A stretch of 48,265 nt of DNA from Nitrospinales bacterium. GTDB taxonomy: Bacteria > Nitrospinota_A > UBA7883 > JACRGQ01. Location of the stretch: positions 19,456 to 67,720 of the forward strand of contig JAHFEJ010000005.1 of NCBI GenBank assembly GCA_023248535.1, written 5' to 3'. Of this stretch, positions 36,940 to 44,516 are shown one piece after another. A program made the position numbers and the translations under genes. The notes below the pieces were generated by a model. It saw nothing but the letters and a program-made list of their open reading frames with translations. It was not told the origin of the DNA and did no database searches. Position 1 is the stretch's first letter. Every line of letters begins with the position of its first letter.

Positions 36940-36955
36940 GTTATGGGAAGAGCCC

Positions 36956-37387
36956 TTACGAGCCCATCGATTGTATGCGGTCAGCGGGACTTATCACCTC
37001 GGTAAGCCGGATGCCGAATTTTTCATTGTTCACGACAACGACTTCCCCCCGGGCAATCAGTTTTTCGTTGACGAAAACATCCAGCGGTTCTCCCACCAGC
37101 TTGGTCAATTCTATAACAGAACCCTGTCCAAGTTGAAGCAGATCGTTTATAAGCATTTTCGAGCGTCCCATTTCCACCGACAGGCTTAACGGGATGTCGA
37201 GGATCATCTCGAGCTTTTTGTCGTCCACGCTCGTCATTGACGAGGGCCGCCCGGCCGCCACGGCCGTTGCCGCCGGCGCGGCCGCCGCGGGTTCCTCCTT
37301 CGGCTTCTGCGCCTCGGTGCGCAGCATTTTCCGCTGCTCTTCGAGGTCTTCGGCCGCCGCCGCCCAGAGGTCTTCTTCGTTGCTCAA
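36956..37387 (-). CDS. fliN: Flagellar motor switch protein FliN
   Basis: A 143-residue C-ring protein. The N-terminal half is a charged and Ala-rich extension; the SpoA domain (about residues 55-135) reads LEMILDIPLSLSVEMGRSKMLINDLLQLGQGSVIELTKLVGEPLDVFVNEKLIARGEVVVVNNEKFGIRLTEV, the classic FliN pattern. It lacks the CheC-like domain of Bacillus FliY. Last gene of fliL-fliM-fliN, 29 bases after fliM. Confidence 0.96.
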   Translation of the reverse strand: MSNEEDLWAAAAEDLEEQRKMLRTEAQKPKEEPAAAAPAATAVAAGRPSSMTSVDDKKLEMILDIPLSLSVEMGRSKMLINDLLQLGQGSVIELTKLVGEPLDVFVNEKLIARGEVVVVNNEKFGIRLTEVISPADRIQSMGS

Positions 37388-37416
37388 ATCTTCGTCCTTC
37401 GCTTTGCTATTTTATA

Positions 37417-38397
37417 TCAGGTTTCACGCTTCATTACCCGCGTGATTTTTATCGCCTTGTTGCCGCGCACCACGCCGGGCACCCCCATGTATTTCGGCAC
37501 GCCCCCCACGGTGACCATCAACTCGTCGGAAATGTCCGTTCCCAGGGTAAGCACATCCCCGGCTTTAATGTTGACGAAATCGCGGGAGGTAACGGTCGCC
37601 TCGCCCAACTTCACCCGGCACTCCACCTCCGCCATCGCCAGGCGTTCGCGCAGCCGCCGCACCCAGGCAAGGTCCACTTCCAACTGGTCGCTCTGAAAGC
37701 CGGCCTTCAGCTTGCCGATGATCGGTTCGATGGTCGAATACGGCAGGCATACGGTCAGGGTTCCGCTGAACTGGTCCATCTCGACTTCATACAGGATAAC
37801 CACCACCACATCGGTCGGCGGAACGATCGCGGCGAATTGCGGGTTGACCTCGGAGCGGACGAAGGCCATCTCCACCGGATGAACCGGCATCCATGCCTTT
37901 TGCAGGTCGGCCAGCGCCATGATGATGACGTTTTTGATGATCCGCTGTTCGATGGTGGTGAAATCGCGCCCTTCGATCTTCATCTTCGCTTCCCCGCTGC
38001 CGCCGAAGAAGCTGTCCACCAGCGCAAAAACCATTTTCGATTCCGCTACCAGCAGCGCGAAACCCCGCAACGGGATCATCCTGAAAATGTGCAGCGAGGC
38101 GGGCACCGGCAGCGATTTGATGAATTCGCCGAATTTCACCGTATCGGTGGAAACCGCGCTCACATCCAGCACTTTGCGCAGCGCCGAGGAAAGCGAATTG
38201 CGGAACAGCCGCGAGAAACGCTGGTTGATGATGTCCAGCGTCGGCATTCTGCCGCGTATGATCCGTTCCTGGCTGGTAAGGTCGTACGCAACAACGCCGC
38301 TTTCGTCGCCGAGGTCTTCCGCCTCGGTTTCGATCTCTCCGTCGCTGACGCCGCGTAACAGCGCGTCGACTTCTTCCTGCGATAATATTTGGCTCAT
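37417..38397 (-). CDS. fliM: Flagellar motor switch protein FliM
   Basis: 326 residues. The N-terminal CheY-P binding motif LSQEEVDALL is at residues 4-13, followed by a middle CheC-like domain (with TVSFGEFI-type TVKFGEFIKSLPVP, and MVFALVDSFFGGSGE) and the C-terminal SpoA domain (VECRVKLGEATVTSRDFVNIKAGDVLTLGTDISDELMVTVGG). All domains are present, so rotor switching by CheY is expected. Second gene of the fliLMN operon. Confidence 0.97.
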   Translation of the reverse strand: MSQILSQEEVDALLRGVSDGEIETEAEDLGDESGVVAYDLTSQERIIRGRMPTLDIINQRFSRLFRNSLSSALRKVLDVSAVSTDTVKFGEFIKSLPVPASLHIFRMIPLRGFALLVAESKMVFALVDSFFGGSGEAKMKIEGRDFTTIEQRIIKNVIIMALADLQKAWMPVHPVEMAFVRSEVNPQFAAIVPPTDVVVVILYEVEMDQFSGTLTVCLPYSTIEPIIGKLKAGFQSDQLEVDLAWVRRLRERLAMAEVECRVKLGEATVTSRDFVNIKAGDVLTLGTDISDELMVTVGGVPKYMGVPGVVRGNKAIKITRVMKRET

Positions 38398-38443
38398 GGC
38401 CGGTGCACATTACTCCCTGTTGCCGGCGGCGGCGCCGCCAGGG

Positions 38444-39028
38444 TCATTGTATGACGAATTCCACGAAAAAGATGTTTTTTACCACCCCGTTGGTGAGGGT
38501 GTTGTTGATCCGCGTGAGCACCTGCTCTTTCAGGCGGAATTTACCTTCAATGGTCAGCAGATCCTCGGCCGATTTGGAAGAGAGCACGGTTATGACCGCG
38601 TCCTTTATCTGCGGCATCCGGTTGGTCACTTCGGCCGTCATGTCCGGCCGCGCCAGTTCCAGCTGCATGGTTATTTTCAGATAGCGTTTGCCCGCGTCCG
38701 AGGCGAGGTTGACAATGAAGGGATCAAGCGAGACGAATACCCCCATCTTTCCTTCGCCGCCCGCTTCACCGCCGCCGCCGCCACCGCCGCCGTGTTCGCC
38801 GCCCTTCGCTTCGCCGCCGCCCGCTTCACCTTCGGCCGCCGGAGCGCCATGTTCCGCGCCCCCTTTGGCGGCTTTTTTGCCTCCAAGCATGGTGACGGCC
38901 AGATAGCCCCCCACGCCGATAAGCCCCACCAGCAATACACCGATGATAATGATAAGCGCCAGCTTGCTCTTGGCCTTTTTTGGCGCGGACGGCGCGTCGC
39001 CGCCTTCAGGCGCCTCTTCAATCGCCAT
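38444..39028 (-). CDS. fliL: Flagellar basal body-associated protein FliL
   Basis: A 194-residue single-TM protein of the motor (TM about 23-45, LALIIIIGVLLVGLIGVGGYL). A low-complexity Gly/Glu/Ala/His-rich linker (residues about 52-95, including an eight-Gly run) leads to the periplasmic FliL domain (FVSLDPFIVNLAS, YLKITMQLELA, IKDAVITVLSSKSAEDL, NIFFVEFVIQ). ATG 39028 follows AGGAGG. The linker is longer and more Gly-rich than usual. Heads fliL-fliM-fliN. Confidence 0.95.
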   Translation of the reverse strand: MAIEEAPEGGDAPSAPKKAKSKLALIIIIGVLLVGLIGVGGYLAVTMLGGKKAAKGGAEHGAPAAEGEAGGGEAKGGEHGGGGGGGGEAGGEGKMGVFVSLDPFIVNLASDAGKRYLKITMQLELARPDMTAEVTNRMPQIKDAVITVLSSKSAEDLLTIEGKFRLKEQVLTRINNTLTNGVVKNIFFVEFVIQ

Positions 39029-39362
39029 TTAAGTACCTCCTAAATCGGTTTTGTGGCGGGTTGTTTGCTGACATGTTCAACCCCGCGGCCGCGTGTGCGG
39101 CATTCTTTGCTGATATTTTTGCCTTGGCGCCGCGGCGGCAATCCCCTTTGGCCTGTTTTCGCGTTCACCAATAATCTGCCCGTATGCCCTACCATTATGA
39201 TTTGATTATGTGAAAAAGCAAGTATTTCCGTGAATTTCAACCCGGCCGCTCCAATTCCCCGGCCTTGCCGCCGCCGCTTTTCACATGGTTGTCCAATCAC
39301 TTATCGGATGTGGAAGCCGATAACCTGAGGGGGGGGGTGGCAAGCCTTGCCTCCAGGAAATT
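39029..39362. other. Intergenic region upstream of fliL
   Basis: 334 bases between the antiporter stop and fliL, both minus strand. An 86-codon frame at 39040-39300 has no recognisable features and is not called. Features are perfect TTATCGG (39301-39307) / CCGATAA (39317-39323) arms, a run of ten G near 39329-39338 and an AT-rich tract near 39195-39230 that could hold the fliL promoter. No clear sigma-54 or sigma-28 promoter was found. Confidence 0.4.
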
Positions 39363-40706
39363 TTAATGGGACGGGGGAGGGGGCACAAAACCGCGCCGAA
39401 GGGTTGATTCTTCCTGTTTAAATGCCTCCCCGGCCTGAATCAAGGCCCTCTTGAAGACAATTGGGCCGATGATTTCGCAGATGGTTATCTCGGCAATGAT
39501 GAGGGTGGCCAGCGTTTCACCCCACCCGGGAATCCGATCACGGACAATGAGTGCAAGCCCCAGCGAGACCCCCGCCTGGGAAACAAAACCCCTCCAAAGC
39601 AGCCGCCGCAGAAGGGGGGAAGCGTCCAACAGCCGCGTGGCGAAAGCGGTCGCCGCGTACATCAGCATTACCCGCACCACGAAATAGATCAGCGCCACCG
39701 CCCACATTTGCCGCAGGGCCTCGGTATTGAGGGATGCACCCGTGAGGGAAAAGAAAACGATGAAGATCGGCAATGCCCCCTTTTCCACGGCGCGGACGAA
39801 TTTGTGCCCCTCGGCGCTGAAGTTGCGCACCACAAATCCGGTGGTGACGCACAGCAACAGCACGTTGAGGTGCATCAGCGTGCTGAGCGCGCCGGAGATG
39901 ACCGCCACGCCGAAGCTGAAAAGGAGCATCAGGTTGCCCATCGTCTTGAGATAGAACGCCACGAACGCCCCCAGCAACGCTCCGGCAAGCAGTGAAAAGC
40001 CCGTTTCCGCAATGATGGCATGGAGCACTTCATCGACCGGAAGCGGCTCGCCTTGGCCGCCGCCGCGGATCCAGGCCAGGATCATCGTGAACAGGGCAAT
40101 CACGAGAATATCCTTGATGACGACGATGCCGAGCGTATTTTCGGTCAGCTCTCCCCTTGCGCGTGTTTCGTTCACGATGGCTCCCGTGGCGGCGGGAGAG
40201 GAGGTGGCCCCGATCGCCGCCATGATAAGCGCGGCCCCCACGGCCGCACCCAACGGCACAGACGAAAATCCGGGGAAGCCGAAATGAATAAGCGGGTAGA
40301 ACACCATCAGGATGCCGGTGAAAACGATAAAAACGTTGACCATGCCGATGCCCAGCATTTTCTTTCCCTGCCGCTTGAGGAAATCCCATTCGATCTCGGC
40401 CCCGACCGAAAGGGCGATGTAGGCGAAGGCAAGCGTGTTGATGAGGGAAAATTCGGCGATGCGGGGCCGCTCGATGATGTTAAGCGCGGCGGGCCCCGCC
40501 AGCACGCCGAATAAAAGGTAGCCCGTGAGCAGGGGCAGCGCCATCCGTTCCGCAAGTTTGGAGACGAAAAAACCCCCCAGCAAGATGAAGCCGAGCGTGA
40601 TGGTGACCGCGGAAGCGCCGGTGAAGCTTTTTCCCCCGAGGAAGAAGGAGAGGTTCCCCATGATGACAAAGATGATCGTCAGCGCCAGTACCTGCCGTTT
40701 GATCAT
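39363..40706 (-). CDS. CPA-type Na+/H+ or K+/H+ antiporter (second of pair)
   Basis: A 447-residue polytopic membrane protein with about 12 TM helices, of the cation:proton antiporter (Na_H_Exchanger) fold. Visible motifs: LAERMALPLLTGYLLFGVLAGP near the N-terminus, LSVGAEIEWDFLKRQGKK, the core helix GATSSPAATGAIVNETRARGELTENTLGIVVIKDILVI with SSP in place of the ND/DD ion site, and a C-terminal RGFVSQAGVSLGLALIVRD. No TrkA-N domain is attached. The start overlaps the stop of the first antiporter by 4 bases (ATGA), so the two are coexpressed and may form a heteromer. Confidence 0.88.
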   Translation of the reverse strand: MIKRQVLALTIIFVIMGNLSFFLGGKSFTGASAVTITLGFILLGGFFVSKLAERMALPLLTGYLLFGVLAGPAALNIIERPRIAEFSLINTLAFAYIALSVGAEIEWDFLKRQGKKMLGIGMVNVFIVFTGILMVFYPLIHFGFPGFSSVPLGAAVGAALIMAAIGATSSPAATGAIVNETRARGELTENTLGIVVIKDILVIALFTMILAWIRGGGQGEPLPVDEVLHAIIAETGFSLLAGALLGAFVAFYLKTMGNLMLLFSFGVAVISGALSTLMHLNVLLLCVTTGFVVRNFSAEGHKFVRAVEKGALPIFIVFFSLTGASLNTEALRQMWAVALIYFVVRVMLMYAATAFATRLLDASPLLRRLLWRGFVSQAGVSLGLALIVRDRIPGWGETLATLIIAEITICEIIGPIVFKRALIQAGEAFKQEESTLRRGFVPPPPSH

Positions 40707-41884
40707 TGCTTCGCCGCCAGAACACGGCCAATGAGAAATGGCGCGGCAATTTCATTAAATATGACGCAAAGGGCGATGATGGAAAAAACGCCCCGGCCCA
40801 TGCCGCCGTTTTCGACCGAGAGATAGGCGAACCCGATGACCAGCGCCATCGCCCCCTGCGATGCCAGCGCCAGCCCCCCGTTTTTGGGGAAAGGGGAGGG
40901 CGCGGCGCCGCGGCCCATCAGCCAGTTAAGCGAATACTGTTTTCCCAAAAGCCGCACCGGCGCCACCACGAAGGCAATGGCAAAGGTTATGGGCGAGGGG
41001 ACGAACATGAGTCCGGCCAGCAGGAGCATGATGATGTAAAAAGGGCGCTCCGTATTGGAAGCCGCGCGGTAAAGCGGGTCGTCCGGACGCAGCGTATTGG
41101 CCAGAAACACCCCGGCGATAAAGCTGATGACCAGCGGCGACACCGACAGCACCCCCCCGACCCCCGCGGTGAAAAAAACAAAGCCGATCATCAGCACCAG
41201 TTGTTCTTTGTCTTTCAGTTTTTCGCGCGGCAGGTGGCGGAAGAAAAAGCCCAGCAGCAGGCCGGTGCCGGCGGCTTGCGCCAGATACTTAAGGCCGAGC
41301 GTGAAGGAAACCAGGCCGTGACGGAGCAGGGTCAGGGAAAGCGCCATCAGCACAACCGCCACCATCGCATCAAGGCCGGAGATGACATTGAGAAGCTGGC
41401 GGACCGATGCTTCAAAGCGCCGCTCTTTTCCCAGCAGCGCCAGGACGGTGGGGGACGAAACCGCCGCCGCGGCGGCCAGCACCGCCGCGGCCACCACGGC
41501 TTCCCCGGCGCCCCATCGGTAGAGATAATGAAGCGGCAGATAGGCCGCCAGCATCACCAAAAGACCGCAAAAGAGGGCCTGATAGAGGGTGACCCGCAAT
41601 TGCCAGCGTTCCACGCGGGCCAAGTCGGTCAGCCGCATTTGGGCGCCGACCAGCAACCCCACCCAGCCAAGCCCCAGGTGAATGACCGGCTCAAGTTCGC
41701 GCAAAAGAAATTCAGGAAAAAAATCGAGCACGGAGGGGCCGATGATAATGCCGATAAGCATGAATTCCCAGCCGGTATAAAATAGGTACCGGATGAGGGG
41801 GGGGAGCTTTTCCTTGGAAAAGATATGAAGGGAGCCGGCATAGGCTACCGCCGAAAGCAGGATCAGGCCGAGGATGGCGCTCAT
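40703..41884 (-). CDS. CPA-type antiporter-like membrane protein (first of pair)
   Basis: A 393-residue polytopic protein with about 11-12 TM helices and the same fold as its downstream partner but low similarity. Features are YLFYTGWEFMLIGIIIGP, HLGLGWVGLLVGAQMRLTDLARV, AAAAAVSSPTVLALLGKERRFEASVRQLLNVISGLDAMVAVVLMAL, and a terminal GGLALASQGAMALVIGFAYLS. The SSP core motif is again present. It lies 21 bases after the PII-like gene. The transported ion is unknown. Confidence 0.86.
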   Translation of the reverse strand: MSAILGLILLSAVAYAGSLHIFSKEKLPPLIRYLFYTGWEFMLIGIIIGPSVLDFFPEFLLRELEPVIHLGLGWVGLLVGAQMRLTDLARVERWQLRVTLYQALFCGLLVMLAAYLPLHYLYRWGAGEAVVAAAVLAAAAAVSSPTVLALLGKERRFEASVRQLLNVISGLDAMVAVVLMALSLTLLRHGLVSFTLGLKYLAQAAGTGLLLGFFFRHLPREKLKDKEQLVLMIGFVFFTAGVGGVLSVSPLVISFIAGVFLANTLRPDDPLYRAASNTERPFYIIMLLLAGLMFVPSPITFAIAFVVAPVRLLGKQYSLNWLMGRGAAPSPFPKNGGLALASQGAMALVIGFAYLSVENGGMGRGVFSIIALCVIFNEIAAPFLIGRVLAAKQ

Positions 41885-41905
41885 GCCGCCCCCCGCGCCG
41901 CCCCG

Positions 41906-42241
41906 CTATTGCGGCTTGGGGTCGTAATAATGGGTGACGGGGAGGGTGAAAAAAATGCCGGCGTCGTGTTCTTCCATGCCGGAAAAAATTTCTTTGACGA
42001 TCTTAATGGCATCTTCAAGCGTTTTTGTATCCTGTATTACCGAAAAAACCGTGTAGTTCGATTCGCGCACGCCGTTGAAAAGATTTTTAAAACCGGAAAA
42101 AATCGGAACCTCGTTGGCGATAATGGTTCCCATTCCCTTGCTGTCGATAACGGTGCAGCCGCTAACGCCAACCTCGATAAAACCCGCGAGAACATCTTCA
42201 AGGAGTTTCGGCTTGTTAATGACACAAACCAGAAGTTCCAC
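41906..42241 (-). CDS. PII-like signalling protein
   Basis: A 111-residue small protein with the ferredoxin-like PII/CutA fold pattern: MELLVCVINKPKLLEDVLAGFIEVGVSGCTVIDSKGMG at the N-terminus, strongly like PII proteins, and a second beta-alpha-beta half around NYTVFSVIQDTKTLEDAIKIVKEIF. The T-loop Tyr51 region of GlnB/GlnK is absent, so it is a PII-like rather than a classic nitrogen PII protein. GTG 42241 directly follows the EIIA stop (TGA-GTG). In this context it is a candidate nucleotide sensor for the two antiporters. Confidence 0.78.
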   Translation of the reverse strand: MELLVCVINKPKLLEDVLAGFIEVGVSGCTVIDSKGMGTIIANEVPIFSGFKNLFNGVRESNYTVFSVIQDTKTLEDAIKIVKEIFSGMEEHDAGIFFTLPVTHYYDPKPQ

Positions 42242-42703
42242 TCAGTTATCCACCTGACGGATGGCCTCCAACGCTTCCAGGGGAGTGGATGCCATCTGCA
42301 CTTTCTTGATCAGCTCCTTGTTGCGGCAGAGGCGGACGATCCGGGCGAGGATCTGGATATGAAGGCGCGGCACCGCCTGGGATCCGATGATCATGAATAC
42401 CACCTTGACCGGCTGGCCGTCCACCGACGAGAAATCGACCCCCTCCGGGAGCACGCCGATGAGTATGACCGTTTCGCTGAACCCTTCAAGGGATGCGTGT
42501 GGAATGGCGATTGATTCGCCCACGCCGGTGGTGCTCAGTTTTTCGCGTTCCTCCAGCTTGCGGATGAGCACTTCGGCGTTCGCCTTGTCGAGCAGGCCGG
42601 TGGATTCCAGGCAACCGGTAAGCTCCGCGAATACGTCGTGCCGGGTCTGCGCCTTCATATTGAGCGCCACATATTCAGGCTTTATATAGTCACCGATGCT
42701 CAT
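42242..42703 (-). CDS. PTS EIIA-type protein (fructose/nitrogen family)
   Basis: A 153-residue EIIA-Ntr/EIIA-Fru domain. The phosphorylatable His is His69 in GESIAIPHAS; preceding REKLSTTGVG and later VFMIIG and HIQILARIVRLC are family features. There are no EIIB/EIIC genes nearby and no rpoN/hpf context, so this is a regulatory rather than a transport EIIA. By analogy with EIIA-Ntr control of K+ transport in E. coli, it may regulate the adjacent antiporters. ATG 42703 lies inside the end of the upstream small gene. Confidence 0.9.
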   Translation of the reverse strand: MSIGDYIKPEYVALNMKAQTRHDVFAELTGCLESTGLLDKANAEVLIRKLEEREKLSTTGVGESIAIPHASLEGFSETVILIGVLPEGVDFSSVDGQPVKVVFMIIGSQAVPRLHIQILARIVRLCRNKELIKKVQMASTPLEALEAIRQVDN

Positions 42704-42842
42704 CGTCTATTTCTCCCTTTTCCCCATGTTCCCTGTTTTCACCGGTGGAGCTTTTTTTCATTTGCATCATCAAGTGGAAACCGTGCCCCAGCAGCCAGAT
42801 AATAATTACGAAGATCAGTCCGGCTGCTACCCATCCAAACAT
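42690..42842 (-). CDS. Small single-TM membrane protein (50 aa)
   Basis: A short reading frame: MFGWVAAGLIFVIIIWLLGH is an N-terminal TM segment, then a charged cytoplasmic-type tail rich in Lys/Glu/His (KKSSTGENREHGEKGEIDDEHR). It starts 3 bases after the dapB stop, and its last 14 bases overlap the EIIA start, the tight packing expected of a translationally coupled operon member. No family is recognised and the ribosome site is weak. Possibly a small regulatory subunit of the antiporter module. Confidence 0.55.
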   Translation of the reverse strand: MFGWVAAGLIFVIIIWLLGHGFHLMMQMKKSSTGENREHGEKGEIDDEHR

Positions 42843-42845
42843 CGC

Positions 42846-43655
42846 CTATTTCAGGCCCAACACGTCCTGCATATCATACAGGCCGTTTTTTTGCCCCGCC
42901 AGCCACTCCGCGGCCCGTACCGCCCCGGCGGCGAAATTGCGGCGGCTGGTGGCCTTGTGGGTTAACTCCACCCGCTCCCCCTGCCCGGCGAAATATACCG
43001 TGTGTTCCCCGACAACATCCCCCATCCGCAACGCCATGACGGCGATCTCGTCTTTTGTCCGTTCGCCGGTGATGCCGTGGCGGCCGTAAACGCCAACCTT
43101 GCCGAGGTCGCGCCCCGTTTCGCGGGCGCATATCTCGGCCAGCCGCATCGCCGTGCCGGAAGGGGAGTCTTTTTTCAGGTTGTGGTGAATTTCCATGATC
43201 TCGATGTCATAACTCTTTCCCAGGATGCGGGCGGTGTCCGCCAGCACCTTGAACAGCACGTTCACGCCGATGCTCATGTTCGGCGCGCGCACGCAGCGGA
43301 TGGCGGCGCGGTGCGAATCCATCTCTTTCACCTGTCCGGCGGAAAAGCCGGTGGTGCCGATGACGATCCCTTTGCCCGCCGCGCGGCAGATGGCAAAGTG
43401 TTCCATGGTCGCTTCGGGGGTGGAGAAGTCGATGATCACATCGACATCGTTGATGATCTCTTTGAGGTGGGCGGCGATTTTTGGCCCGCCCGCGCCGCGG
43501 CCCAACGGCCCGAAGGCGTCAGCGCCGATCAGCGCATGGCCGGGGCGTTCCGTCCCTCCGCCCAGACGCAGACCGGGGTTCTCAAGAATACAATTGGCGA
43601 TCTCCCGCCCCATCCGGCCCGCTATGCCGGTAACGCCAACCCTGACAATGCCCAC
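42846..43655 (-). CDS. dapB: 4-Hydroxy-tetrahydrodipicolinate reductase
   Basis: The NAD(P)H-dependent second committed step of DAP/lysine synthesis. 269 residues from GTG 43655, preceded by GGAAGTGGGG; longer frames add non-conserved residues. Motifs: VGVTGIAGRMGREI (dinucleotide loop), DFSTPEAT, IGTTGFS, and the catalytic EIHHNLKKDSPSGTA. 269 residues is the normal length. It starts the dapB-microTM-EIIA-PII-antiporter string. Confidence 0.96.
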   Translation of the reverse strand: MGIVRVGVTGIAGRMGREIANCILENPGLRLGGGTERPGHALIGADAFGPLGRGAGGPKIAAHLKEIINDVDVIIDFSTPEATMEHFAICRAAGKGIVIGTTGFSAGQVKEMDSHRAAIRCVRAPNMSIGVNVLFKVLADTARILGKSYDIEIMEIHHNLKKDSPSGTAMRLAEICARETGRDLGKVGVYGRHGITGERTKDEIAVMALRMGDVVGEHTVYFAGQGERVELTHKATSRRNFAAGAVRAAEWLAGQKNGLYDMQDVLGLK

Positions 43656-43733
43656 TGTTACCCCACTTCCATTAAAACGAAGCCTTGATTGTACCCCCAA
43701 GCTACATTTCGTCAACAGCTAAAAAGGCCTGAT

Positions 43734-44516
43734 TCAACACTCCAGCAGTTTCAGCAAGTTAGCGTGGATGCCCGGTGTGGCGGCGCAGATATGTTTCCCC
43801 AGCAGGTCGAGTTTGTTCCCTTTCATGTCGGTGATCACTCCTCCCGCCTCGGTTACCATCAGCGCGCCGGCCGCCATATCCCACGCGTAGAGGTACTGTT
43901 CCCAAAAACCGTCAAAGCGGCCCCGCGCGGTCCATGCCAGGTCGATGGCGGCGGCGCCGCACCGCCGGATCGCGCGGCATTGGGGCGCCACGCGGTTGAA
44001 ATTTTCCATGTTGTTGGCTTTCAGCGTTTTGATTTCGTATGGAAACCCGGTGGCCAACACCGCCCCTTCAAGACGCGCGGTGGCAGAGACTTTCATCCGT
44101 TTACCGTTGAGGTAGGCGCCTTCACCTTTGACGGCGCTGAACATCTCGTCGCGCATCGGATCGTACACCGCGCCGGCCAGCGGCTCGCCGTCTTTCACCA
44201 GCGCGATGGAGGGGCCGAAGACCGGCACGCCGTGGGCGTAGTTGGTGGTGCCGTCCAGCGGATCGACGTACCAGGTATAGCCGCTGCCGGTGCTGGTGTC
44301 GGTACCTTCTTCGGCCACCACGTTGTGTTCGGGAAATTCGCCGCGCAGCGCGGCGGTGATGAGCCGCTCGCATTCAACATCCACCTCGGTCACAAGGTTG
44401 ATGCTCCCCTTCAGCTCCACCTTTACGTTCGTTTCGTATTTCGCGCGCTGAATCTCCCCCGCCGCGCGGGCCAGCCTTATGGCGGCTTCCGCGGCTTTGC
44501 CGATATCAAATTTCAT
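43734..44516 (-). CDS. suhB: Inositol monophosphatase family protein (SuhB-like)
   Basis: 260 residues, Mg-dependent phosphatase. Metal-site motifs: EEGTDT (motif with Glu), WYVDPLDGTTNYAHG and the C-terminal WDMAAGALMVTEAGG. It could hydrolyse inositol-1-phosphate or related sugar phosphates, or serve as an SuhB-type RNA polymerase accessory factor. The start directly abuts the mnmA stop (TAA-ATG), so it is cotranscribed with mnmA. Confidence 0.93.
   Translation of the reverse strand: MKFDIGKAAEAAIRLARAAGEIQRAKYETNVKVELKGSINLVTEVDVECERLITAALRGEFPEHNVVAEEGTDTSTGSGYTWYVDPLDGTTNYAHGVPVFGPSIALVKDGEPLAGAVYDPMRDEMFSAVKGEGAYLNGKRMKVSATARLEGAVLATGFPYEIKTLKANNMENFNRVAPQCRAIRRCGAAAIDLAWTARGRFDGFWEQYLYAWDMAAGALMVTEAGGVITDMKGNKLDLLGKHICAATPGIHANLLKLLEC

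Noticed and set aside
37237-38358. 373-codon plus-strand frame over fliM/fliN
   Set aside because: Both minus-strand flagellar genes are diagnostic and the plus frame has no recognisable domain.
39040-39300. 86-codon minus-strand frame upstream of fliL
   Set aside because: No recognisable features, no ribosome site, and it occupies the expected fliL promoter region.
40706-41785. 359-codon plus-strand frame inside the antiporter gene
   Set aside because: It is rich in Gln/His/Arg/Gly without any hydrophobic core, typical of a complement of a membrane protein gene.
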